Below are positions 18,034-26,629 of a stretch of 64,000 nt of DNA, piece after piece. The notes beneath the pieces are model-generated. The model was given only the letters and a program-made list of their open reading frames with translations, did no database searches and had not been told where the DNA came from. Made by a program: the position numbers and the translations under genes. Within the stretch, counting starts at the first letter, position 1, and each line of letters opens with the position of its first letter. Source of the stretch: Hyphomicrobiales bacterium (GTDB taxonomy: Bacteria > Pseudomonadota > Alphaproteobacteria > Rhizobiales > Rhizobiaceae); assembly GCA_024225445.1 (NCBI GenBank), contig JAAEMP010000144.1:1-64000 (forward strand), given 5' to 3'.

Positions 18034-18734
18034 TGGACAAGAGTATTCTGATTGGCCTGAACAAGGAACGCAAAGCGCGAAGAGCGGCTATTGTATTAAA
18101 TGATTTAGGAGCCGGCACAGCAACCCTCATTTTCGAAGACTGGCGAAAAACGGCAAATATTCCGCCTGAAATAGCCGAGCATCCAGAACCGGTTTTCAGA
18201 AGCGGCAAATCACGCATGGTCAGGGTCGAAGAACGGGAGTATTTTCTCAATGTATATCTGCCGCCCACCAGACTGGTGGTCATTGGCGCGGTACATATAT
18301 CCCAGTCTTTGGCATTGATCGCACAAAACACCGGATTTGATCTGGAAATCATTGACCCAAGAACAGCTTTCGCCACGCCCGAACGTTTCAAAAATACCAA
18401 ATTGTCAGTGGAATGGCCCCAGACCATACTTGAGCAACGTCCACTCGATTCCTATAGCGCTCTGATAGCTGTTACTCACGATCCGAAAATCGATGATTAT
18501 GCCATCATCGCAGCGTTGAATGCGGGGTGTTTTTATGTCGGGGCACTGGGAAGTCGCAAAACGCATGCAAAAAGAGTGGAGCGGTTGACCGGGCAGGGCG
18601 TGAGCAAAGAACAACTGGGAAAAATTCATGCGCCGATCGGGATGGATATCGGAGCGGCCAACCCGGCCGAGATAGCGGTAGCAATTCTGGCACAGGTGAT
18701 TGGATCGTTCAGACAGCGTGGGCTGGGTGACTAA
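18033..18734 (+). CDS. XdhC/CoxI-family protein, C-terminal Rossmann domain
   Basis: The 233-residue product has the XdhC C-terminal domain: a nucleotide-binding start L-V-V-I-G-A-V-H-I, I-D-P-R-x-x-F-A-T-P-E-R-F near 115, Y-V-G-A-L-G-S-R-K-T near 170, and the M-D-I-G-A-A-N-P-A-E-I-A-V-A-I end motif. It should act with the product of the upstream gene in loading or sulfurating the molybdenum cofactor. The start codon overlaps the previous stop. The usual G-x-G-x-x-[GA] loop reads G-A-V-H-I-S, a mild departure. Confidence 0.87.
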   Translation: MDKSILIGLNKERKARRAAIVLNDLGAGTATLIFEDWRKTANIPPEIAEHPEPVFRSGKSRMVRVEEREYFLNVYLPPTRLVVIGAVHISQSLALIAQNTGFDLEIIDPRTAFATPERFKNTKLSVEWPQTILEQRPLDSYSALIAVTHDPKIDDYAIIAALNAGCFYVGALGSRKTHAKRVERLTGQGVSKEQLGKIHAPIGMDIGAANPAEIAVAILAQVIGSFRQRGLGD

Positions 18735-18768
18735 AACATCGTTCAAACCGGTTTTGGTCGGATGTTTT
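18733..18768 (+). terminator. Possible weak terminator after the XdhC pair
   Basis: An 8-bp inverted repeat (AAAACATC / GATGTTTT) encloses a second short palindrome (AAACCGGTTT) and is followed by TGTCGTTT. The stem is AT-rich and the T run is poor, so it may only attenuate read-through into the nucleotidyltransferase gene. Confidence 0.3.
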
Positions 18769-18817
18769 GTCGTTTCAGACCAGGCATCCGGTTTGCGGTT
18801 CTTTTCCCAGATGAATA

Positions 18818-19417
18818 ATGAATATGGGTGACAGCAAAATTACAGTAATTATTCTGGCTGCAGGACAGTCAAAACGAATGGGGCCGAAAAACAAACTGCT
18901 GGCACCATGGCGGGGAAAGTCGCCACTGGAATATGTATGCCAGGCGGCTACCGGCAGTATGTGCGATGAAATTATAGTTGTAACGGGTCATCAGCATCGT
19001 CAGACCTCCCAAGCCCTGAGTGAATTCAAGGTAAAGTTTACCCATAATCGCGAATACGCTTCAGGAATGGCTTCTTCAATCAAAACCGGTGTTATGGCGG
19101 CCTCGCGAAACAACAGTGGCGCTGTCGTGATATTGCTGGGCGATATGCCGGGTATCACTTGCTCAATGATAGACCGGATGATTGCAGCTGGTAATGCAAA
19201 CAAACCTGATTCAATCATCGTTGCAACGAGTGAAAGCAAAAGAGGAAACCCTCTTCTTTGGCCGAGCAAATATTTTGAGGAACTGCTTGCGCTTGATGGT
19301 GACACGGGCGCACGACAGATTATTTCAAAATATGAAGATAATATAGTCGAACTGGAATTGGGGGCAGCCGCCCGGTTTGATCTGGATACGCCAGACGCTT
19401 TTGCTGATAATTCCTGA
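18818..19417 (+). CDS. MocA-like molybdenum-cofactor nucleotidyltransferase
   Basis: The 199-residue product has the nucleotidyltransferase signature L-A-A-G-Q-S-K-R-M-G near residue 13, a G-D-M-P-G-I near 108 and a closing D-L-D-T-P-D-A-F. This pattern is closest to MocA, which makes molybdopterin cytosine dinucleotide, the cofactor form used by CO dehydrogenase-type enzymes. That fits its place 84 bp after the XdhC genes. The guanylyltransferase MobA is encoded separately at 36.5 kb. A second in-frame ATG lies two codons in. Confidence 0.82.
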   Translation: MNMGDSKITVIILAAGQSKRMGPKNKLLAPWRGKSPLEYVCQAATGSMCDEIIVVTGHQHRQTSQALSEFKVKFTHNREYASGMASSIKTGVMAASRNNSGAVVILLGDMPGITCSMIDRMIAAGNANKPDSIIVATSESKRGNPLLWPSKYFEELLALDGDTGARQIISKYEDNIVELELGAAARFDLDTPDAFADNS

Positions 19418-19429
19418 TAGTGGTGACAA

Positions 19430-19550
19430 TTTGCTCTCGTCTCTCCTGTAACCATGAAGTCTGGTTCATATGACGCTCTCCTTTTTGGACATCTTAAAAC
19501 CGGACAATTCATGTGTTACATAAAGAGGACAACTGATGTGCTACTAACAG
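19430..19550. mobile_element. Probable insertion-sequence remnant
   Basis: Two similar segments about 34 bp apart, ggacaattcatgtgttac and ggacaactgatgtgctac, look like repeated ends of an insertion sequence. The reading frame of the downstream anchor-protein remnant breaks off at the right edge of this segment. No transposase is left. The IS family is not identified. Confidence 0.35.
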
Positions 19551-19871
19551 ACTCCAAATTCATGCAGTGGGGTCGGTTGTAGCGATGATATAGTGGATGT
19601 GGGTAATCTGGATACAGACGATTCCTTCCTTCTTGGTGGTCTCTGGTATACCCTGAATATTTTGGGCTTCTCGACTGATGGTGGAACGACCATCTCAAAT
19701 CAATTTATTTCACCCGAGCATGGTACCTCCACGGCCAGCCTGTATGCGGTTTTTGCAGAGAGTGGAGCGCCACCAGAAGTACCAATCCCAGCAGCACTGC
19801 CACTTTTCGGCACCGGCCTTGCCCTCATGGGATTCGTTTGCTGGCGCAGAAAACGCAAAGCAGCAGCCTAG
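19551..19871 (+). pseudogene. 3' remnant of a PEP-CTERM-type (choice-of-anchor) surface protein
   Basis: About 106 codons are open, with no plausible full-length start. The first part (C-S-D-D-I-V-D-V, then D-D-S-F-L-L-G-G-L-W-Y-T-L) resembles choice-of-anchor K domains. The end has the sorting tripartite signal: V-P-I-P-A-A-L-P-L-F, a hydrophobic helix, then R-R-K-R-K. This is the VPLPA variant of PEP-CTERM, which directs exosortase-dependent export and anchoring. The 5' end is cut by probable IS sequence near 19550, and the stop codon lies inside a CTAGAG motif. It is presumably not expressed. Confidence 0.65.
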
Positions 19872-19930
19872 AGCATATACACAGTTGTGTTGCTTTTGAC
19901 TTTTTGTCTCACTCTAGGTCGTAGACCTAG
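19868..19930. repeat. CTAG-bounded intergenic palindromic element
   Basis: CTAGAG at 19868-19873 faces CTCTAG at 19912-19917, and a perfect 7-bp inverted repeat (CTAGGTC gta GACCTAG) follows at 19914-19930. Similar CTAG-ended elements occur at 11141 and 27443 in this window. Confidence 0.5.
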
Positions 19931-19951
19931 GCTCAGCTCGATAAAATAGGA

Positions 19952-19981
19952 AATACCCCGCCAAACGGCGGGGTATTTTTT
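19952..19981. terminator. Strong rho-independent terminator, possibly bidirectional
   Basis: A GC-rich stem (ACCCCGCC-type arms around a loop of about four bases at 19955-19975) is followed by a run of Ts on the plus strand and preceded by A-rich sequence. It could therefore stop transcripts from either direction. It lies between the two decayed genes. Confidence 0.7.
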
Positions 19982-20354
19982 GCAGTTCCGTGTACCGGAT
20001 TGGTTCTTTATTTTTTTGTTGGCATGATTACTTTTTGGTTTGGTGTAACCAATTTCCTCACCATCCCATTCCGGCATACACAGTTCACCATCGAAATCAT
20101 GTTCGTCGTCTACATCGGGCTCCCAGTCACTGTCATCCTGTTCGCGATCATCTGTACCATTGCGGTTGAAACTGGCCAGCCAGGGCTCATCATCAGGATT
20201 GCGGTCGATTTCGTCCAGCAAGGCCGCAAGAGCTTATATGGCGTTTTCAATCCTGTCGCGGTTTAATGTGGTTTTTGCAAACATCAACTCGCTCTCCGCG
20301 CTTTGCGTTCTTTGCGCAAGCCAATCAGAATATTCCTGACAGCTGTGCAATCTA

Positions 20355-21104
20355 CTAAATCAACTGCATACCTTTAAGGCTCGCATGGCCGTCGCGCGCA
20401 ATAATAATGTGGTCCAGCACATTGATGTTGAGAGGGGCCAGCGTGTCGATAATTACCCTGGTCATGTCCGTATCGGCTTTTGAAGGAGAGGGGTCTCCGG
20501 AGGGGTGGTTGTGCACCAGTAAAATTGATGTTGCCGCCAGTTCCAGCGCCCGTTTGGCAATTTCTCTTGGATATACCGGTGTGTGATCAACCGTGCCTGT
20601 CTGCTGGACTTCATCGGCTATCAGGCAGTTTCTTTTATCAAGAAACAATATTCGAAATTTTTCCACGTCAGAAAACGCCATGGTAGTGCGGCAATAATCC
20701 AGAACTGCTGACCATGATCCAAGCAGGGTGCGGTCGCGGATTTTCTCTGCATTCATTGTATTAGCGGCAGCATGGATTAGTTGAAGATCAGTGATAACCG
20801 CTTCGCCAAGACCTTTAATTGAGGACAAACGCTGGGTCGGGGCGGCCAATACCTCTGCCAGGGAACCGAATTCTGCCAGCAATTGTTTAGCCAGAGGCTT
20901 GGTATCACGGCGTGGAATTGAACGGAACAGCAGCAATTCCAGAATTTCATATTCGGCCAGCGATTCCGCACCCTTGCTGCGAAACTTTGCCCGCAACCTG
21001 TCCCGGTGGCCATGATAATGAGGTTTTTGTTTTTCAACCACCTCAGAAAAGTGTCCTCCAGGCTCAGCAGATTTATTCTTTGCGGTTCTTTTTTCTATGG
21101 TCAT
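20355..21104 (-). CDS. radC: RadC family JAB/JAMM domain protein
   Basis: The 249-residue product has an N-terminal helix-hairpin-helix (L-S-S-I-K-G-L-G, about 93-100) and a C-terminal JAMM metalloprotease-like domain with the [14 protein letters not shown] signature near 200. It is called DNA repair protein by tradition, but the biochemical role is not settled. It follows map on the same strand, completing the sfsA-map-radC order familiar in alphaproteobacteria. Confidence 0.95.
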   Translation of the reverse strand: MTIEKRTAKNKSAEPGGHFSEVVEKQKPHYHGHRDRLRAKFRSKGAESLAEYEILELLLFRSIPRRDTKPLAKQLLAEFGSLAEVLAAPTQRLSSIKGLGEAVITDLQLIHAAANTMNAEKIRDRTLLGSWSAVLDYCRTTMAFSDVEKFRILFLDKRNCLIADEVQQTGTVDHTPVYPREIAKRALELAATSILLVHNHPSGDPSPSKADTDMTRVIIDTLAPLNINVLDHIIIARDGHASLKGMQLI

Positions 21105-21124
21105 TCCCCGATTGGAAATACAGT

Positions 21125-21955
21125 TCAGTTATAGGGTGGTATTGTAAAATTGGAAGGCGACAGGGTAAATATCTCGCATCCGTCACCGGTAATACCAATT
21201 GTATGCTCAAATTGTGCACTAAGCGAACGGTCCCTGGTTACCGCTGTCCAGCCATCTCTGAGAATTTTTACCGCGGGTTTTCCCAGGTTTATCATTGGTT
21301 CGATGGTGAATATCATGCCTTCCTTGAGTTCTACGCCTTCGCCAGGTCTGCCATAATGCAGTACATTGGGTGCATCGTGAAATAGCTTGTTTACGCCATG
21401 GCCACAAAAATCACGAACGACTGAACATCGATGCGATTCAGCATAGGTTTGAATGGCATGGCCGATATCTCCCAGATGATTGCCGGGTTTTGCAGCTTCT
21501 ATTCCAAGCATCAGGGAATTGTATGTCACTTCAATCAGTCGTTCCGCTGCACGATTGACTTGTCCCACATGATACATACGACTTGAATCTCCATGCCAGC
21601 CATCCAGAATGTAGGTTACATCGATGTTCACGACATCGCCCTTACGCAGACGTTTTTCATCCGGAATACCATGGCACACGACATGGTTGACTGAGGTGCA
21701 GCAGGATTTCGTATAACCGCGATAATTCAGGGTGGCCGGTACCGCACCATTATCCTTGCCGAATGCAAAAACAAAATCGTCCAGTTGTTGTGTCGTAACA
21801 CCGGGGACAACCAGTTTGCTCAATTCATCCAGGCAGGTGGCGGTTAACTGACATGCCCTGCCCATGGCAATAAAATCTTCCGGTGTGAAGAGTTTGATTG
21901 CGCCTGTGTTTTTAACCGGCACATTGCCGGCATCGACATAAGTCATCTTATTCAC
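21125..21955 (-). CDS. map: Methionine aminopeptidase, type I
   Basis: The 276-residue product has the type I fold markers: V-C-H-G-I-P-D near 92, metal ligands in N-I-D-V-T and H-G-D-S-S-R, F-C-G-H-G-V-N near 182, and the F-T-I-E-P-M Glu near 215. The enzyme removes the initiator Met from nascent proteins in the cytosol and is essential. It overlaps sfsA by 4 bp and radC follows 20 bp later. Confidence 0.97.
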   Translation of the reverse strand: MNKMTYVDAGNVPVKNTGAIKLFTPEDFIAMGRACQLTATCLDELSKLVVPGVTTQQLDDFVFAFGKDNGAVPATLNYRGYTKSCCTSVNHVVCHGIPDEKRLRKGDVVNIDVTYILDGWHGDSSRMYHVGQVNRAAERLIEVTYNSLMLGIEAAKPGNHLGDIGHAIQTYAESHRCSVVRDFCGHGVNKLFHDAPNVLHYGRPGEGVELKEGMIFTIEPMINLGKPAVKILRDGWTAVTRDRSLSAQFEHTIGITGDGCEIFTLSPSNFTIPPYN

Positions 21956-22683
21956 CCTGTAACAGGTTCAACAATTTCTAGCATCTTGTCTGCGACAATT
22001 TCCTTAGTATTGATTTTGCACTGAATCGCAAAAGCTTCAACCCCTTTGGCTATCGCAGCATCAAATGCCTCGGTATACAAGGGATCAATATCACGGGCAA
22101 ATGAGAACCGATTGCCGTCATCACGTTGTATAAGATAGAGCATTATTGCGCGCTCACCATTTTGTACGACGTTTGCCAGTTCCCCAAGATGTTTGCGACC
22201 TCGTTGCGTTACGCCATCGGGAAATTCATGCCGCCCACTATATCGTTGAAGTGTCACACTTTTCACTTCAACATAGGTATTAGATGAACGTCCATTTTTT
22301 TCTGACAACAATAATATGTCAATGCGCGAATTTTCACCATATTTTACTTCACGCCGTAATTGGTCAAAATCGCCAAATTGCGGGAATCTTCCGCTGACAA
22401 TAGCTTCTTCTGCGATATTATTGGCAAGGTTGGTATTAATTCCTACAAGCGTGTTGATTGGCGCCGGCAGATTTATCAGTTCCAAAGTGTGACTCAACTT
22501 GCGTTTTAGGTTGTCTGATTTTGATATCCAAACAATTGACCCGGGTTCTTTTAATCCCATCATGGAACCCGGATTTGGGCAATGTACTGTTAGGACGGAG
22601 CCATCCATCAGCTCCACATCTGCCAGAAAGCGCTTGTATCGTTTGACCAACACAGCTTTGATCAAGGGAGAGGGGAATTTCAT
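21952..22683 (-). CDS. sfsA: SfsA family protein (DNA/RNA nuclease SfsA-like)
   Basis: The 243-residue product has the SfsA features: K-R-Y-K-R-F-L-A-D-V near the start, H-C-P-N-P-G-S-M near 35, Y-V-E-V-K-S-V-T-L near 130 (a nuclease-like E-V-K core) and F-P-D-G-V-T-x-R-G near 150. Its role is unclear; it was named for sugar fermentation stimulation in E. coli. The start ATG 22683 is preferred to the TTG five codons upstream. It overlaps map by 4 bp. Confidence 0.93.
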   Translation of the reverse strand: MKFPSPLIKAVLVKRYKRFLADVELMDGSVLTVHCPNPGSMMGLKEPGSIVWISKSDNLKRKLSHTLELINLPAPINTLVGINTNLANNIAEEAIVSGRFPQFGDFDQLRREVKYGENSRIDILLLSEKNGRSSNTYVEVKSVTLQRYSGRHEFPDGVTQRGRKHLGELANVVQNGERAIMLYLIQRDDGNRFSFARDIDPLYTEAFDAAIAKGVEAFAIQCKINTKEIVADKMLEIVEPVTG

Positions 22684-22764
22684 GGTTGAGATATCCAAAT
22701 CTTGTATGCTAACGGTTGGTCGTCACTATTCGCAATTTAATCTAGAACAAATTGGAAAAAACTG

Positions 22765-25038
22765 ATGTGGAGCTTGGGCTTCGGGCTGGAACGTATCGGG
22801 CTTTTGGCTCTGAAATTTCCTAAATTTTTCAGCGTTATTTTGATTATGGCCTGTATTTTGGCAGGCATGTCACTAACCTCCTTGCGTTTTGATGGCAATG
22901 TGACAGCGGTTTTGCCGGAAGACAGTCAGGCTTATAACGATTTTTTTGAACAAAAAAAACTATATCGCGATTACGCAAGAGATATCACCATTATTGTGCG
23001 TTCTGAACGACTGATGAGTGCTGCAGGTTTGGAAGACCTGCGCAGCCTGCAGCTTGATGTTGCAATTACCGATGGTGTTGAAAATGTCACGACATTATTT
23101 TCAATTCCACGACCGGACCCTCAGACAGGTGTATTTGAAAACTTCTTTCCGGAGTTTATTGAAAATGACGAAATCGCCAGCAAATTGATAACGGAATTGC
23201 TCGACAAACAGCCCCAAGCGTCCGCTCTTGTAGTGCCAAAAGAAAATATTGCTGTGATCCAATTGACGATCGAGAGCAACGCACCAAACAAGATATCTTA
23301 TCAAACCTATCGAAATATCAAGCAGGAAGTGCTTGATTTGAAACCGGATGATTTTGATATTTTGTTCACCGGATTGACACCTTTGGGCCTGACTGTTGTT
23401 GAGGCGCTTGTCACTGATCAGATGAGGCTCACCCTCATTGGTCTGTTTCTTGGTACAGGTATCGCCCTTTTTGTATTTCGCAGCTGGCTGGCGGCAATTG
23501 TTTGTGCAGTTCCCCCCATGGTGACTGCATTGTTGACCATTGCATTGTTTGCCATAACCGGTACGCCGTTGAATTATCTGACAACAATATTACCGACGCT
23601 GGCCTTGATACTGGCCTTTGCGGACGGCATTGTATTGTACTATCGCTGGCAACAGTCAAATGTGAAAAGTAGCCATTTCGCCGAAAATCTGACTATCGCG
23701 ATAAAAAGGGTAGGGCCGGCATCCGCGCTCACCTCGGTTACCACCGCATTGGCTTTCCTGTCTTTTTCTTTTGCTTCCAGTTCCGCGTTGAAGGATTTCG
23801 CATATTTGGGAGTTGGTGCTGTCTTTACCGCGTTTATCGCAGTGATAATCGGTTTGCCACTTGCGGCTCACTGGGCTTTGGCACTGGGAGCAGTGAAACA
23901 GGGCAGGGTATCAAAGCCGATATTTGAAAAACTCGGGGTAATTGTCCACCGGGTTGTTTTTCCAAGGCCCGTCATTATCAGTGTGATGGCTGTCTTGCTG
24001 GTGGTGGGACTGGGATTCGTTCATAATCTTATTCGACCGGAATATCGAATAACTGATTATTTGCCGAAGCATTCGGATACAAAAAAGGCCGAGACGATTG
24101 CAAATAAATCGCTTCAGGGTGGATCGATCCTGTTCGTTTCCATCCCGGTTGCTGATCAGCAGGACATATATGGTATTGAGAACAGGAAAAAGCTTGCACG
24201 CAGTGAAGAGGCATTGATCAAACTATTTGGCTCAGCGAGAGTGGTATCGATCAATGCATTATTCAAGCAACTGAAAAGTGAAACGGCCTTCAACGCCGTA
24301 GCCGAAGAGTTGCAATCTGTTAATCAGGCGGTTCGATCAGGCTATGTGTCTAAAAATAATGAGAATATGCTGATCAGTGTGCGTTTGCCTTCCAATCAAT
24401 CAATTGTTGATACCGCCGCGCAAGTACGCGAAATTCGAGAGGTACTGGCCGACGCGGGCATTGCCTATCCAGTAATATCAGGCTTGCCGGTTCTGATGGC
24501 CGAAGAATTTACCACGCTGATCGAACAATTGCGTACTTCCCTGCTCATTGCAATTGGTCTGGGTGTTGTGGTCATCGGTATTGCTACCCGTTCACCGTTG
24601 ATGGCAATTGCCGCAATAACACCTAATTTGATACCAATTTTGATGATCGAACTGGTGATATTTTTCCAGGGTGGTGCTGTTAATCTTTCTCAGGTGATTT
24701 CACTGACTGTTGCTTTTGGCATTGCAATCGACAACGCGGTGCACGTTATCAATGTTCTGGATGAAGCAAGGCGCAGTGGCCTTGGCATTCGCGATGGTAT
24801 TCGCTCTGCGATGAGTGAAGTGGGGCCTGCCCTTGGGGCAAGTACCCTGATTATTTGCGTTTCAACTCTGGTGACACAAATCAGCGTCATGCCAATGGTT
24901 CCAACATTGGGCAAACTGATGATCACGACACTGGTAATCGCACTAATTTCAAATTTGGCCATACTTCCGGCAAATGTATTGACTATGCGCGAACTGATGC
25001 CCAATCTTATTGGGCGCAAGAAACTGAAAGGTCCTTGA
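22765..25038 (+). CDS. RND/MMPL-superfamily exporter
   Basis: The 757-residue product has the two-fold RND layout. Helix 1 is at about 20-42, followed by a large periplasmic loop to about 220. Five helices lie at about 225-385, helix 7 at about 405-425, a second loop runs to about 590, and five helices end the protein. A-F-A-D-G-I-V in the first helix bundle and F-G-I-A-I-D-N-A-V-H in the second occupy the places of the proton-relay residues. Such proteins export lipids, hopanoids or hydrophobic compounds from the inner membrane. No adaptor or outer-membrane channel gene is adjacent. A small secreted protein gene follows after 4 bp and may be its partner. Confidence 0.85.
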   Translation: MWSLGFGLERIGLLALKFPKFFSVILIMACILAGMSLTSLRFDGNVTAVLPEDSQAYNDFFEQKKLYRDYARDITIIVRSERLMSAAGLEDLRSLQLDVAITDGVENVTTLFSIPRPDPQTGVFENFFPEFIENDEIASKLITELLDKQPQASALVVPKENIAVIQLTIESNAPNKISYQTYRNIKQEVLDLKPDDFDILFTGLTPLGLTVVEALVTDQMRLTLIGLFLGTGIALFVFRSWLAAIVCAVPPMVTALLTIALFAITGTPLNYLTTILPTLALILAFADGIVLYYRWQQSNVKSSHFAENLTIAIKRVGPASALTSVTTALAFLSFSFASSSALKDFAYLGVGAVFTAFIAVIIGLPLAAHWALALGAVKQGRVSKPIFEKLGVIVHRVVFPRPVIISVMAVLLVVGLGFVHNLIRPEYRITDYLPKHSDTKKAETIANKSLQGGSILFVSIPVADQQDIYGIENRKKLARSEEALIKLFGSARVVSINALFKQLKSETAFNAVAEELQSVNQAVRSGYVSKNNENMLISVRLPSNQSIVDTAAQVREIREVLADAGIAYPVISGLPVLMAEEFTTLIEQLRTSLLIAIGLGVVVIGIATRSPLMAIAAITPNLIPILMIELVIFFQGGAVNLSQVISLTVAFGIAIDNAVHVINVLDEARRSGLGIRDGIRSAMSEVGPALGASTLIICVSTLVTQISVMPMVPTLGKLMITTLVIALISNLAILPANVLTMRELMPNLIGRKKLKGP

Positions 25039-25042
25039 ATTT

Positions 25043-25564
25043 ATGAAGCGAACCCATACATCGGCAATCCTTGCGCTAGTTCTGGTGACCACATGTTCAG
25101 TGGAAGTTTTCGCCAACGCCGACCGTGTGTTTGCCAAACTTGATGGTAATTTTCGCGGAAGTGGAAGCAGTATTACTGATTCAAGTGGCAAAAAACGCCG
25201 GGTTTCCTGCCAACTTGCCAACACCTATGACAAGAAATCCGGTAAACTGAAAATGTTGGGCAAATGTGCCAGTTCCCAGGGCAGCAGTCGGGTTAGGGGA
25301 ACAATTACGCATAAAAACGGTAACGTAACCGGAACTTATATTTCACTTCGTGCCAATGTTGATATGACCAAGTCAACCGGCAAATCGGGCAGCAATTCGC
25401 TGACAATATATTCCAGCTTCATCGACAGGAGCAATGGTGAACTCTATGAAATCAAGCAAATCCTGCAGCTGACACGCGCCGGTTTCCAGGCTAATTTCTT
25501 TGCTTTTGACAAAAAGAGTAAAAAGTATGAGTCTGCAGGTGTGCTGAGTTTCAGGCGCAAGTAA
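25043..25564 (+). CDS. Small secreted protein of unknown function
   Basis: The 173-residue product has a clear signal peptide (about 1-24, ending F-A-N-A). It then has a basic, Ser/Gly/Lys-rich, beta-type body with two Cys (in R-V-S-C-Q-L and G-K-C-A-S-S) that could form a disulfide. I do not recognise a named domain. It starts 4 bp after the RND exporter gene and so is probably co-expressed with it in the periplasm. Confidence 0.75.
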   Translation: MKRTHTSAILALVLVTTCSVEVFANADRVFAKLDGNFRGSGSSITDSSGKKRRVSCQLANTYDKKSGKLKMLGKCASSQGSSRVRGTITHKNGNVTGTYISLRANVDMTKSTGKSGSNSLTIYSSFIDRSNGELYEIKQILQLTRAGFQANFFAFDKKSKKYESAGVLSFRRK

Positions 25565-25590
25565 TATTGGTTGAGATGGGGACTTTAAAA

Positions 25591-26007
25591 ATGACGGGAT
25601 ATGTCGATCCGAACCGCCAGAGTTTTGCTCTGTTCAAAGACCTGCCCAGGGATGAAAAAATTCATATGCTGAACCTTGTTCAGTTAAATGATACTGCCCG
25701 GTATGAAGACGGTACCCTGGTAACCGGGCGTGAAGCATACAGTGCCTATGGGCGCGAAAGCGGTCCGATATTTGAGCGACTTGGCGGACGAATTGTCTGG
25801 AGCGGCCAGTTTGAACTGATGCTGATCGGTCCCGGAGAAAAAGTCTGGGATATCTGCTTCATCGCCGAATATCCCGATGGGGAAGCATTTACTTCAATGT
25901 TGCGTGACCCGGAATATCGTGAAGCTGTCAAGCACAGAACGGCAGCAGTAAAAGATTCGCGACTGATTCGTCTTTCGCCGCGCGAAACTGGCAAGGGTTT
26001 TGGCTAG
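25591..26007 (+). CDS. DUF1330 family protein
   Basis: The product of about 138 residues has the DUF1330 ferredoxin-like pattern: M-L-N-L-V-Q-L near 20, Y-x-x-Y-G-R-E-S near 50, G-G-R-I-V-W-S-G near 63 and a late F-x-S-M-L-R-D-P-E-Y. Function in the family is not established. I chose ATG 25591 because a GGGG tract lies at the right distance upstream; ATG 25576 is an alternative. It converges with the next gene, overlapping by 4 bp. Confidence 0.8.
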   Translation: MTGYVDPNRQSFALFKDLPRDEKIHMLNLVQLNDTARYEDGTLVTGREAYSAYGRESGPIFERLGGRIVWSGQFELMLIGPGEKVWDICFIAEYPDGEAFTSMLRDPEYREAVKHRTAAVKDSRLIRLSPRETGKGFG

Positions 26008-26471
26008 AGGTTCCGGTCAACTTTTTTGTTTTCCGATATGACGGTTTCATAACCTTCACCGGCGATTCTGGTCAGCACATAATCCATGATCAGACCAAAC
26101 AATGCGCCTTCGACAACCAGCCACCAGGGCGAGGAGAAGGCGCTTTGGCTGCCAAAATAGTTCAGCATCATTTGTGAAATCCTGTCCCAGGTAAACAATA
26201 GTAAAACCAGGTTGAACCAAGCGCCCGTCATCAATCCACGCATCCACCAGGTAATTTTTATTTCCAATACCGGATTTGATGTGAATATACCCATCAATCC
26301 GATCACCGCGCCCAGGGTCAGGTACCATAATAAAAAACCAAGCTTTAATGTAGTCTCCGCGTCGGGCACCATATAAGAAAACACGAAAAATCCGGTGATA
26401 CCCACCAGCAATCCCAGGATCTTGCCCCAGGCAACCCGCAGTACAATGGATGGTTTCGAATATCCAAACAT
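26004..26471 (-). CDS. Integral membrane protein of unknown function
   Basis: The 155-residue product has four predicted membrane helices (about 18-35, 43-63, 78-97 and 118-135 from the chosen start) and a charged C-terminal tail. The start at ATG 26471 is chosen because an AAAGGA ribosome-binding site precedes it; the upstream 32 codons lack any sign of function. I do not recognise the family. It sits between a DUF1330 gene and aat. Confidence 0.65.
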   Translation of the reverse strand: MFGYSKPSIVLRVAWGKILGLLVGITGFFVFSYMVPDAETTLKLGFLLWYLTLGAVIGLMGIFTSNPVLEIKITWWMRGLMTGAWFNLVLLLFTWDRISQMMLNYFGSQSAFSSPWWLVVEGALFGLIMDYVLTRIAGEGYETVISENKKVDRNL

Positions 26472-26629
26472 CAGCTTTGTTCCTTTAATATTTACAGAAT
26501 ACAAATTTGAATAAGCATCAATCAAGTGAGATATGGGGATAAATCTGGTGAAATTCAATTCAGTCATACCTCAGCTGAAATGGATATATGTAACTTTGAA
26601 GGTTTGATTGAACCGGCGAATAATTACAG

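Larger units (their letters stand above)
19868..20284 (-). pseudogene. Decayed acidic hypothetical protein with an in-frame TAA
   Basis: From ATG at 20284 the frame reads M-F-A-K-T-T-L-N-R-D-R-I-E-N-A-I, hits TAA, and goes on as A-L-A-A-L-L-D-E-I-D-R-N, then a long Asp/Glu/Trp-rich stretch (E-P-W-L-A-S, D-D-S-D-W-E-P-D-V-D-D-E-H-D). The acidic D-x-E-P-x-L-x-S style is that of a small hypothetical family common in Hyphomicrobiales. A GAA-to-TAA change would explain the break. The 3' part runs into the terminator region without a family-like end, so it is truncated there too. The frame could restart at a TTG after the stop. Confidence 0.55.
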
